Part shown: piece by piece, positions 5,577 to 12,628 of the stretch
How the letters are laid out: each line of letters opens with the position of its first letter
How positions within the stretch are numbered: the first letter of the stretch is position 1
Assembly: GCA_019421005.1 (NCBI GenBank)
Contig: JAHZGA010000026.1
Span: forward strand, 1 to 13,536
Source of the DNA: a bacterium
GTDB lineage: Bacteria > Bacillota_I > Bacilli_A > RF39 > UBA660
Length of the DNA: 13,536 bases
Direction of reading: 5' to 3'
Translations under genes and position numbers: made by a program
Notes under the pieces: model-generated
What the model was told of the DNA's origin: nothing
Database searches by the model: none
Seen by the model: the letters and a program-made list of their open reading frames with translations, nothing else

Positions 5577-7387
5577 TGAAAAATGAATTAATTAAAATTA
5601 TTATTTCTTCTATATTGTTAATATCAGGTTTTACTTTTGATAGTGATATAATTTTTATTATATCTTATATAATAATTGGTTATGATATTATTGTATCAAC
5701 ATTTAAAAACATAAGAAAAAAGAAATTTTTAGATGAAAATTTCCTTATGACAATTGCTACTATTGGAGCAATTATAATAAAAGAACTTCCTGAAGCTGTA
5801 GCAGTCATGCTATTTTATAAAGTTGGAGAATTATTTCAAAATTATGCAGTTACAAAATCTAGAAAATCAGTTACCGAATTAATGAATATAAAACCTGATT
5901 ATGCTAATTTATATAAAAATAAAGAATTAATAAAAATTGATCCTAATGAAGTAAAAATAGGTGATATTATATTAGTTAAACCAGGTGAAAAAATTCCACT
6001 TGATGGTATTGTAATTAAAGGAAAATCATCTCTTAATATGTTTGCTTTAACAGGAGAGGTAACTCCTAGAGATATTTCTATTAATGATGAGGTATTAAGT
6101 GGTAGTATTAATAATGAAGGTAAAATTGAAATAAGAGTAACTAAAGAATTTAAACAATCAACTGTCAGCAAGATTTTAGATTTAGTAGAAAACGCCAGTG
6201 CTAAAAAGGCTAAAAGTGAAAAATTTATAACTAAATTTGCAAAGTATTATACACCAATTGTTGTTTTAATAGCTATTCTTTTGAGTATAATTCCACCATT
6301 ATTTTTTAATCAACCATTTAGTTTTTGGCTCTATCGTTCTTTGTCATTTTTGGTTGTTTCATGTCCATGTGCTTTAGTAATTTCAATTCCTTTAAGCTTT
6401 TTTGGAGGAATAGGAGCGGCTTCTAAAATAGGTGTTTTAATTAAAGGAAGCAATTATTTAGAACAATTATCTAATATTGATATAGTTGTAAGTGATAAAA
6501 CTGGAACTTTAACTGAAGGTATATTTGAAGTTCAAAAATTATATCCAAATAATGTTACTGAAGAAGAATTACTTTATTATGCTACTAATACAGAAAGTTT
6601 TTCTAATCATCCTATTTCACTATCGTTAAATAAAATAAATAGTAAAAAAATTGATCATAGTAAAATATCTGATGTAAAAGAAATTTCTGGAAAAGGAATA
6701 TCAGTTAAAATAGATAATAAAAATGTTTTAGTTGGTAATGAACAACTATTTAAAGATAAAAAAATAGATATTATTAAAAATAATGAAATAGGTACAGTTA
6801 TATATGTTTCTTTAGATAATAAGTTTATTGGTTCAATCTTAATAGCAGATAAAATAAAAGAAGATTCTTATAAAGCAATAAAACTATTAAGAAAAAATAA
6901 AATTAAAAAGATTGTTATGTTAACTGGTGATCAAAAAGATATAAGTATGAATGTAGCAAAAAAATTAAAAATTGATGAATATTATTTTAATTTATTACCT
7001 CAAGATAAAGTAAAAAAAATAGAAGAGTTATTAAAAAAGGGAAAAGTATTATTTGTTGGTGATGGAATAAATGATGCTCCATCTTTAAGAATAGCAAGTA
7101 TCGGTGTTGCTATGGGAGGAGTTGGAAGTAATGCAGCGATTGAAGCAGCTGATATAGTTATAATGACTGATGAATTATCTAAAATACCAGAAGCAATGAT
7201 TATTTCTAAAAAAACAATGAAAATTGTAAAACAAAATATTGTATTTGCTATCTTTGTAAAAATAAGCGTTTTAATTTTAGTCGCATTAGGAATTGTTAAT
7301 ATGTGGCTGGCTGTATTTGCTGATGTAGGAGTATCAGTAATAGCAGTATTAAACTCTTTACGTATGCTTTATGTCAAACAAAAATGA
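5576..7387 (+). CDS. Zn/Cd/Pb-exporting P1B-type ATPase without its HMA domain
   Basis: This 603-aa membrane ATPase pumps divalent soft-metal ions out of the cytoplasm. It has four hydrophobic segments before the actuator domain (about residues 5-95), the actuator TGE (159-161), the metal site CPC in TM6 (263-265), the phosphorylated D307 in DKTGTLTEG, the nucleotide-binding HP (345-346), the hinge GDGINDAP (D496, D500) and two last helices with D583 in FADVGVSVIAVLNSLRML. CPC plus the TM8 aspartate is the P1B-2 (CadA/ZntA) signature, which separates it from Cu ATPases. Family members usually begin with one or two fused HMA domains; here the protein starts straight at the first membrane helix and the HMA is the preceding gene, coupled by TAATG. 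It ends in TGA and is followed at once by a terminator. Confidence 0.95.
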   Translation: MKNELIKIIISSILLISGFTFDSDIIFIISYIIIGYDIIVSTFKNIRKKKFLDENFLMTIATIGAIIIKELPEAVAVMLFYKVGELFQNYAVTKSRKSVTELMNIKPDYANLYKNKELIKIDPNEVKIGDIILVKPGEKIPLDGIVIKGKSSLNMFALTGEVTPRDISINDEVLSGSINNEGKIEIRVTKEFKQSTVSKILDLVENASAKKAKSEKFITKFAKYYTPIVVLIAILLSIIPPLFFNQPFSFWLYRSLSFLVVSCPCALVISIPLSFFGGIGAASKIGVLIKGSNYLEQLSNIDIVVSDKTGTLTEGIFEVQKLYPNNVTEEELLYYATNTESFSNHPISLSLNKINSKKIDHSKISDVKEISGKGISVKIDNKNVLVGNEQLFKDKKIDIIKNNEIGTVIYVSLDNKFIGSILIADKIKEDSYKAIKLLRKNKIKKIVMLTGDQKDISMNVAKKLKIDEYYFNLLPQDKVKKIEELLKKGKVLFVGDGINDAPSLRIASIGVAMGGVGSNAAIEAADIVIMTDELSKIPEAMIISKKTMKIVKQNIVFAIFVKISVLILVALGIVNMWLAVFADVGVSVIAVLNSLRMLYVKQK

Positions 7388-7407
7388 ACTAGTGTAAACT
7401 AGTTTTT
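7387..7407 (+). terminator. Terminator of the metal-efflux operon
   Basis: AACTAGT (7387-7393) pairs perfectly with ACTAGTT (7398-7404) around a GTAA loop, followed by Ts to 7407. The left arm starts on the last base of the ATPase stop codon. Confidence 0.8.
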
Positions 7408-7415
7408 ATTATGGG

Positions 7416-7444
7416 TAGACTTTATTATTTAATAATGATAAAAT
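7416..7444 (+). promoter_or_regulatory. Promoter of glyA
   Basis: TAGACT (7416-7421), 17-nt spacer, TAAAAT (7439-7444) with an extended -10 TG (7436-7437). Transcription would start near 7451. No long leader or riboswitch is present. Confidence 0.6.
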
Positions 7445-7454
7445 TAAAATGAAT

Positions 7455-7460
7455 GGATGG
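7455..7460 (+). promoter_or_regulatory. Ribosome binding site fixing the glyA start at 7469
   Basis: GGATGG (7455-7460) is 8 nt from ATG 7469. The in-frame ATG at 7457 lies inside this SD, has none of its own and is only a few nt from the predicted transcript start. Confidence 0.6.
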
Positions 7461-7468
7461 TGTTTAAT

Positions 7469-8701
7469 ATGAATGAAGATTTAAAACAAGCTTTAAACAG
7501 CGAACTTAAAAGACAAAGGAATAATATTGAATTAATTCCTTCTGAAAATTTTGTATCAGAAGCTATTTTAGAATTACAAGGTAGTATTTTAACTAATAAA
7601 TATGCTGAAGGATATAGTGGTAAAAGATATTATGGGGGATGTCAATATATAGATATTTTTGAAAATAAAGCCATTAGTTATGTTACTGAATTATTTAAAT
7701 GTAAATATGCAAATGTACAACCACATAGTGGTAGTTCAGCTAATATGGCAGTTTACAAAGCTTTATTAAATATTGGTGATAAAGTAATGGGACTTAATTT
7801 AAGTCATGGTGGACATTTGACACATGGGCATCAACTTAACTTTAGTGGTTTAGAATATAATATAATTGAATACAACGTAGATGAAAAAACTCACATGATT
7901 GATTATGATAATTTGATGAAAGTTGCTTTAAAAGAAAAACCTAAACTAATTATTGCAGGCGCAAGTGCTTATTCTAGAATAATTGACTTTAAAAAATTTA
8001 GAGAAGTGGCTGATGCTGTTGGAGCATATTTAATGGTAGATATGGCTCATATAGCAGGTTTAGTTGCAACTGATTTACATCCCAGCCCAATTCCATATGC
8101 TGATGTAGTAACAACGACAACCCATAAAACCTTAAGAGGTCCAAGAGGTGGATTGATATTAACTAATAATGAAGAAATTATTAAAAAAATTAACCGAACT
8201 ATTTTTCCTGGTATTCAAGGTGGTCCACTAATGCATGTTATAGCTGCAAAAGCTCAATGTTTTTATGAAGCTTTACAACCAGAATTTAAGCAATATCAAA
8301 TACAAGTATTAAAAAATATTCAAGCTTTATGTGAAACTTTAAAAAATAATGGCTTTAAAATTATATCAGGTGGAACTGATAATCATTTGATTTTGGTTGA
8401 TGTAAAAACAACTTTAGGATTAACTGGTAAAGAAGCTGAAAAGATTTTAGATAAAATTAATATTACAGTTAATAAAAACTCAATTCCTAATGAAACAGAA
8501 TTTCCAGCTAAAACAAGTGGAATTAGATTAGGAAGTCCAGCTATGACAACTAGAGGATTTAAAGAAGAAGAATTTATTAAAGTAGGACAAATAATAACTG
8601 AAGCTTTAAAAAATAAAGATGATGAACAAATATTAAAAAAATTAAAACAAGATGTTATTGATATAACTTCTAAATTTCCTTTGTATGAAAATCTAGGTTA
8701 G
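7469..8701 (+). CDS. glyA: Serine hydroxymethyltransferase
   Basis: A cytosolic PLP enzyme that converts serine + tetrahydrofolate to glycine + 5,10-methylene-THF, the main source of one-carbon units. With the start at ATG 7469 it is 410 aa, normal for bacterial GlyA. Diagnostic segments are ELIPSENFVSE, YAEGYSGKRYYGG, QPHSGSSANMAVY, SHGGHLTHG, VDMAHIAGLVA and TTTTHKTLRGPRGG with the PLP lysine K220. The gene is monocistronic, with its own promoter and a terminator that begins inside the coding end. Nothing unusual is seen in the active site. Confidence 0.97.
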   Translation: MNEDLKQALNSELKRQRNNIELIPSENFVSEAILELQGSILTNKYAEGYSGKRYYGGCQYIDIFENKAISYVTELFKCKYANVQPHSGSSANMAVYKALLNIGDKVMGLNLSHGGHLTHGHQLNFSGLEYNIIEYNVDEKTHMIDYDNLMKVALKEKPKLIIAGASAYSRIIDFKKFREVADAVGAYLMVDMAHIAGLVATDLHPSPIPYADVVTTTTHKTLRGPRGGLILTNNEEIIKKINRTIFPGIQGGPLMHVIAAKAQCFYEALQPEFKQYQIQVLKNIQALCETLKNNGFKIISGGTDNHLILVDVKTTLGLTGKEAEKILDKINITVNKNSIPNETEFPAKTSGIRLGSPAMTTRGFKEEEFIKVGQIITEALKNKDDEQILKKLKQDVIDITSKFPLYENLG

Positions 8702-8707
8702 ATTTTC
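8687..8707 (+). terminator. Terminator overlapping the glyA stop codon
   Basis: Perfect 9-bp arms GAAAATCTA (8687-8695) and TAGATTTTC (8699-8707) enclose a GGT loop. T-rich sequence follows (TTT, AC, TTTATT). The TAG stop lies in the right arm. A second 6-bp hairpin, ACTTTA/TAAAGT (8711-8727), follows. The T tract is interrupted, so termination may be incomplete. Confidence 0.5.
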
Positions 8708-8740
8708 TTTACTTTATTGTGTAAAGTTATGATTAATCTC

Positions 8741-8769
8741 TTGAAAAAAAATTAAAAAAATTATACAAT
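8741..8769 (+). promoter_or_regulatory. Promoter of the pilin-pgk-tpiA operon
   Basis: TTGAAA (8741-8746), 17-nt spacer, TACAAT (8764-8769). Transcription would begin near 8776, giving a 16-nt leader with AGGGTGA (8781-8787) before the GTG start. No other clear promoter precedes pgk, so this one probably drives the two glycolytic genes too. Confidence 0.7.
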
Positions 8770-8791
8770 AAAATAAGAATAGGGTGATAGT

Positions 8792-9790
8792 GTGAATCAA
8801 AAAGGTTTTACAATGATAGAAGTACTTGGAATAGTAACTGTAATAGGAGTTTTGCTATTGATGAGTGTACCATCAATAACATCTACTTTTAAAAAAGCTG
8901 ATGAAAAAGAATATGATGATTATATGGATAACTTATTAATAGCTGCTGAAGCTTATATTGAAAGTAATCGTTCTGATTTTCCTTCTTTAGATAATGAAGG
9001 GGGCAAGGTTGTTATTTCTATTGCTACTTTAATAGATAATGGTTATATAAAAAAAACAGTTATTGATCCTAAAACAAAAGAAGAAATACCAGTAACATAT
9101 TCCATAATAGCTACTAAAACAGATGGACAAGTAAACTATGTTTACAATGCTAGTAGCTATATACAAGATGGACTAATTTTGTTATATGATGGGTATAATA
9201 AACCAACAGATAATCTTTGGAAAGATTTAAGCGGGAATGATAATGATGGTGTATTAACTAATTTTAATAAAAATAGTTGGAATGGTGATAGTGTTATTTT
9301 TGATGGGACTGATGATTATATTGATTTAGCTAATAAATTATCTAAACTTTATAATAGTTCTAATACCATTGAAATAGTTGCTGATTTTGATCCAACTCAA
9401 ATAAAATCAGTTTTAATAGGAAATGATACTACTAAAATAGAAAAAGGAAATACTACATTACAAAGTCATTTATATTATAATTCTGGAGCAGTTGATTATT
9501 ACACTGAAAATAATTTTTATACTTTAGGTGAGATGTCAAATTATACTTATACTTTTGATAAAGTAAATAAAACTTTTAAATTTTATCAAAAAGGTGAAAT
9601 GAAATTTGAAACAACTGATAATAATTTTTCTACTAATATTAATTATAATAATGTTAAAATTGGAAATAGTGAAAACAGTATAAAAGGAAAAATATATTCT
9701 GTTAGAGTATATGATAGAGTTTTAACTGATAATGAAATTAAAAAGAATTATGATGAAGATTTAACAAGATTTGGAAGTGATAATGCATGA
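8792..9790 (+). CDS. Type IV pilin-like protein fused to a LamG-like domain
   Basis: 332 aa starting with GTG (AGGG at 8781-8784, 7 nt away). The N terminus KGFTMIE is a prepilin peptidase site: cleavage after G5 exposes F6, and E10 is the conserved +5 glutamate. A hydrophobic helix runs to about residue 29. Residues 30-118 resemble the globular start of pseudopilins. Residues about 125-325 look like a concanavalin A/LamG jelly-roll: GLILLYDG (127-134), WKDLSGNDNDG (143-153), FDGTDDYIDL (170-179) and a closing KIYSVRVYDRVLTDNEIK. The mature protein should sit in the membrane or a pilus tip with a carbohydrate- or ligand-binding head outside. The later codon for M8 would destroy the prepilin motif, so GTG is favoured. 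The stop overlaps the pgk start (ATGA). No other pilus assembly genes are in the window. Confidence 0.85.
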   Translation: MNQKGFTMIEVLGIVTVIGVLLLMSVPSITSTFKKADEKEYDDYMDNLLIAAEAYIESNRSDFPSLDNEGGKVVISIATLIDNGYIKKTVIDPKTKEEIPVTYSIIATKTDGQVNYVYNASSYIQDGLILLYDGYNKPTDNLWKDLSGNDNDGVLTNFNKNSWNGDSVIFDGTDDYIDLANKLSKLYNSSNTIEIVADFDPTQIKSVLIGNDTTKIEKGNTTLQSHLYYNSGAVDYYTENNFYTLGEMSNYTYTFDKVNKTFKFYQKGEMKFETTDNNFSTNINYNNVKIGNSENSIKGKIYSVRVYDRVLTDNEIKKNYDEDLTRFGSDNA

Positions 9791-10965
9791 AAAAAACTAT
9801 TGATGAATTTGATTTAAAAAATAAAAGAGTTATAATCAGAGTTGATTTTAATGTTCCAATGAAAGATGGAAAAATTATTGATGATAATAGAATAAAGGAA
9901 AGTTTAAAAACTATTAACTATGCTATAGATAATGATGCTAAAGTTATTTTACTTTCTCATTTAGGAAGAATAAAAGAAGAAAGTGATTTAGAAAAAAATT
10001 CTTTAAAACCAGTAAGTGTTAGATTAAGTGAATTATTAAATAAAGAAGTTGTTTTTATTGATGAAACAAGGGGAGAAAAATTAGAACAAGCTATAAATAA
10101 AATGAAAAATAAAGATGTTTTACTCGTGCAAAATACAAGATATGAAGATTTAAACGGTAAATTAGAATCTAATAATGATGAAAAATTAGGACAATATTGG
10201 GCTTCTTTAGGTGATATATTTATTAATGATGCTTTTGGTACATCACATCGCAACCACGCTTCAAATGTAGGTATTGCTAAACATTTACCTAATGGAATTG
10301 GATTTTTAATTGCTAAAGAAATAAATGCTTTTAAACCTATCTTAGTTAATCCAGCAAGACCTTTTACAATTATTTTAGGAGGCGCGAAAGTAAAGGATAA
10401 AATCGGCTTAATTAAAAATTTAATTGATAAAGTTGATTATTTATTAATTGGCGGTGGAATGTCTTTAACATTTTTAAAAGCTAGTGGAATTAATGTAGGA
10501 ACATCACTTGTTGATGAAGAAAATATAGAGTTTGCTAAAAAGCTATTAGAACAATATCCTAATAAAATTATTTTACCAACTGATGTTGTTGTTGCCTTAA
10601 GTCCTAGTGATACCAATCCTAAAACTTGTTTTATAAGTGATATTAAAAATGATGAAATGGTTTTAGATATTGGAAACCTTACTATAAAGTTATTTAAACA
10701 ATATTTAGATGAAAGTAAATTAATCTTTTGGAATGGTACAATGGGAATGAATGAAATACCACAATTTAGTATAGGAACTAATAAATTATGTGAAGTTATA
10801 TCAAACCTTAAAGCTACTAAAATAGTAGGTGGAGGAGATACAGCAGCTGCGGTTATTAATGGTGGATATAAAGATAAATTTGATCATGTTTCAACTGGTG
10901 GAGGAGCTTCTTTAGAACTTTTAGAAGGTAATAAGTTTGAAACATTAGGTGATTTATATGAGTAA
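9787..10965 (+). CDS. pgk: Phosphoglycerate kinase
   Basis: A cytosolic glycolytic enzyme that transfers phosphate from 1,3-bisphosphoglycerate to ADP. At 392 aa it is full length. Substrate-binding segments RVDFNVPMKDG, DDNRI, LSHLGR and DAFGTSHRNHAS lie in the N domain; GGAKVKDKIG, LLIGGGMSLTFLKASG, FWNGTMG, VGGGDTAAA and STGGGASLELLEG lie in the C domain. Several motifs differ from the usual wording (QNTRY for ENxRF, NGTMGMNE for NGPMGVFE), pointing to a divergent lineage rather than loss of function. The ATG overlaps the pilin stop by 4 nt (ATGA), with GGAAGTGA (9773-9780) as a distant SD, so translation is probably coupled. Its end overlaps tpiA. Confidence 0.97.
   Translation: MKKTIDEFDLKNKRVIIRVDFNVPMKDGKIIDDNRIKESLKTINYAIDNDAKVILLSHLGRIKEESDLEKNSLKPVSVRLSELLNKEVVFIDETRGEKLEQAINKMKNKDVLLVQNTRYEDLNGKLESNNDEKLGQYWASLGDIFINDAFGTSHRNHASNVGIAKHLPNGIGFLIAKEINAFKPILVNPARPFTIILGGAKVKDKIGLIKNLIDKVDYLLIGGGMSLTFLKASGINVGTSLVDEENIEFAKKLLEQYPNKIILPTDVVVALSPSDTNPKTCFISDIKNDEMVLDIGNLTIKLFKQYLDESKLIFWNGTMGMNEIPQFSIGTNKLCEVISNLKATKIVGGGDTAAAVINGGYKDKFDHVSTGGGASLELLEGNKFETLGDLYE
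10947..10951 (+). promoter_or_regulatory. Ribosome binding site fixing the tpiA start at 10958
   Basis: AGGTG (10947-10951) lies 6 nt before ATG 10958. A possible GTG start at 10949 would sit inside this SD and add residues not expected before the conserved N-terminal strand. Confidence 0.65.
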
Positions 10966-11656
10966 AATAATTGTTGCTAATCATAAAATGAATTTAACTT
11001 TGAATGAAATAGAAAATTATTTAAAAAATATAAAACCAAATGATAATATTGTTATTTGTCCAACTAGTATTTATGTATCATACTTTTTAAAAAATTATCA
11101 TGTTGGATTACAAAATATTTATTTAGAAGATAAGGGTGCATATACTGGTGAAATTTCTCCTTTACAAGCTAGTAGTATGGGAATAACTTATACAATAGTA
11201 GGTCATAGTGAAAGAAGAAACTACTTTAATGAGGATGATGTTATGATAAATAAAAAGGTTTTAGCATCATTAAAAAATAAATTAAATGTAATAGTTTGTA
11301 TTGGTGAGAGTGAAGAAGAAATAAAAATATCTGATAAAATTATTAAAAGACAATTACTTAAAGCTTTAAATAATGTTGATGATTTTGATAAAATTATAAT
11401 TGCTTATGAACCAATATGGGCAATTGGAACAAATAAAACACCAACTAATAAAGATATAAGTGATGTTGTTGGTTATATTAAATTATTAGTTAAACAAAAT
11501 TTTAAAAAGGATGTTTTAGTTTTATATGGTGGAAGTGTTAATGAAAAAAACATTGAAACATTAAATGAGATTGAAAATGTTGATGGTTTCTTAATTGGGG
11601 GGGCATCAACAGATAGTGGGAAGTTTAAAAAAATTATAGAAGTTGCTTTAAAATAG
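10958..11656 (+). CDS. tpiA: Triosephosphate isomerase
   Basis: A cytosolic TIM-barrel enzyme interconverting dihydroxyacetone phosphate and glyceraldehyde 3-phosphate. With the start at ATG 10958 it is 232 aa, slightly shorter than the usual 245-255. Catalytic residues are present: N8 and K10 (ANHKMN), H83 (GHSERR) and E151 (AYEPIWAIGT), plus the phosphate-binding LYGGSV and LIGGAS. The tryptophan of the usual GNWKMN is histidine here. It overlaps pgk by 8 nt, so the two are surely co-transcribed; gap, pgm and eno are not in the window. A terminator begins inside its last codons. Confidence 0.96.
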   Translation: MSKIIVANHKMNLTLNEIENYLKNIKPNDNIVICPTSIYVSYFLKNYHVGLQNIYLEDKGAYTGEISPLQASSMGITYTIVGHSERRNYFNEDDVMINKKVLASLKNKLNVIVCIGESEEEIKISDKIIKRQLLKALNNVDDFDKIIIAYEPIWAIGTNKTPTNKDISDVVGYIKLLVKQNFKKDVLVLYGGSVNEKNIETLNEIENVDGFLIGGASTDSGKFKKIIEVALK

Positions 11657-11668
11657 TGGCTTCTTTTT
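11638..11668 (+). terminator. Terminator overlapping the tpiA stop codon
   Basis: Arms 11638-11646 and 11656-11664 pair over 9 positions (AGAAG with CTTCT, then wobble pairs, then C-G) around a 9-nt loop that contains most of the TAG stop. Five Ts follow (11664-11668). Confidence 0.65.
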
Positions 11669-11674
11669 GTTTAA

Positions 11675-11681
11675 TTCGACA
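11675..11681 (+). promoter_or_regulatory. 0A box upstream of spo0A
   Basis: TTCGACA is a perfect match to the Spo0A-P binding consensus TGTCGAA read on the other strand. It lies 95 nt before the spo0A start and about 45 nt before its -10. Spo0A autoregulation through such boxes is established in Bacillus; here it is inferred. Confidence 0.65.
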
Positions 11682-11685
11682 AAAC

Positions 11686-11701
11686 TAGCTAAAATTAGCT
11701 A
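11686..11701 (+). repeat. 16-bp palindrome in the spo0A promoter region
   Basis: TAGCTAA and TTAGCTA form perfect 7-bp arms around AA, between the 0A box and the -10. It has no T tract, so it is not a terminator; it may be an operator for an unknown dimeric regulator. Confidence 0.5.
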
Positions 11702-11725
11702 TAGCCTAAATAAGGATGATTGTAG

Positions 11726-11731
11726 TATAAT
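11726..11731 (+). promoter_or_regulatory. -10 element of the spo0A promoter
   Basis: TATAAT at 11726-11731, with no recognisable -35 at 16-18 nt. A promoter with a good -10 and a poor -35 suits an activator-dependent start. An AAGGAT at 11712-11717 faintly recalls a SigH -35 but lacks a proper GAAT partner. Transcription would start near 11738. Confidence 0.5.
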
Positions 11732-11769
11732 TTTAATGTAGATGGTAGTACTTTAGAAGGGAGAAATAA

Positions 11770-12531
11770 ATGAAAAAGATAAAAGTACTTATGATAGACG
11801 ATAATTCAAATTTAGTAGAAATGGTAAAAGAATATTTTAAAAATAACAGTAAAATAGAAGTATCATTAACTGCATTAGATGGAGCAGAAGGAATTAAAGT
11901 TATCGAGGAACATATTAATGAGTATGATGTAATTGTTTTGGATTTAATTATGCCAAAAAAAGATGGGATTTATGTTTTAGAACAAATGAAAGAAAAGAAA
12001 ATAGATAAAAACACTATTGTTGCAACTAGTTATAATGCAGCTGATGTTATTAGAAAGGTTGCTGAATTTGGTGTTAACTATTTCATTTTAAAACCATTTG
12101 ATTTAGATGATTTAGAAAAAAGGATTTTGGATGTAATGAAAAAACAAGAAAATAAAAATATTGATTTAAATCATAGTAATTTACAAGTATCAATAACCAA
12201 AATATTACATGAATTAGGTATACCATCTCATATAAAAGGTTATCAATATATTAGAGAAGGAATAGGGATAATTTTTGAACGTCCTGAAACAATTGGAGGA
12301 ATAACTAAAGAATTATATCCAGAACTAGCTTCAAAGTATGATACAACTGTTTCAAGAGTTGAAAGAGCAATTAGACATGCAATTGAAGTAAGTTGGAACC
12401 GTGGTAATTGGAACTTAATGGAAGAAATATTTGGTCACAGTGTGGATATTGATAAAGCTAAACCAACTAATTCTGAATTTATCGTAACAATTGCTGATAA
12501 ATTGAGATTAGATTTTCATAAAGTTGCCTAA
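11770..12531 (+). CDS. spo0A: Sporulation master response regulator Spo0A
   Basis: 253 aa, close to the usual 260-267. The receiver domain (1-120) shows the acidic pair D10-D11, phospho-acceptor D58 (VLDLIMP), T86 in the switch position and K108 (LKPFD). The linker is short. The Spo0A_C DNA-binding domain (about 140-253) includes HELGIPSHIKGYQYIRE, the recognition helix SRVERAIRHAIEVSW, and the nearly invariant AKPTNSEFI and ADKLRLDF. Phosphorylated Spo0A binds 0A boxes and switches on sporulation entry in Bacilli and Clostridia. A strong SD (AGAAGGGAG, 11755-11763) precedes the ATG. It stands alone between two terminators; the frequent neighbour spoIVB is absent. Its presence implies a spore former or a recent descendant of one. 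Confidence 0.97.
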   Translation: MKKIKVLMIDDNSNLVEMVKEYFKNNSKIEVSLTALDGAEGIKVIEEHINEYDVIVLDLIMPKKDGIYVLEQMKEKKIDKNTIVATSYNAADVIRKVAEFGVNYFILKPFDLDDLEKRILDVMKKQENKNIDLNHSNLQVSITKILHELGIPSHIKGYQYIREGIGIIFERPETIGGITKELYPELASKYDTTVSRVERAIRHAIEVSWNRGNWNLMEEIFGHSVDIDKAKPTNSEFIVTIADKLRLDFHKVA

Positions 12532-12555
12532 AATAAGTCAAGTTGACTTATTTTT
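12530..12555 (+). terminator. Terminator of spo0A
   Basis: An 11-bp perfect stem (12530-12540 with 12544-12554) and an AGT loop are followed by T-rich sequence (TTTTTCTTTT). It begins within the TAA stop. The symmetric A and T flanks could let it work in both directions. Confidence 0.85.
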
Positions 12556-12598
12556 CTTTTAAAAAGACAAAAAACTATTTATTTTTAACTTAATAATA

Positions 12599-12607
12599 TG
12601 ATATACT
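12599..12607 (+). promoter_or_regulatory. Extended -10 promoter of the membrane protein gene
   Basis: TGATATACT (12599-12607) contains an extended -10 TG and TATACT; the -35 region (TTATTT) is poor. SD GAGGGA (12615-12620) follows, 8 nt before ATG 12629. Confidence 0.5.
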
Positions 12608-12628
12608 CTAATAAGAGGGAAGTGATTT

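Noticed and set aside
8700..8739. AGATT/AATCT pairing that could compete with the glyA terminator (riboswitch-like switch)
   Set aside because: Only 5 bp, no ligand-binding domain consensus, and it lies after the gene rather than in a leader.
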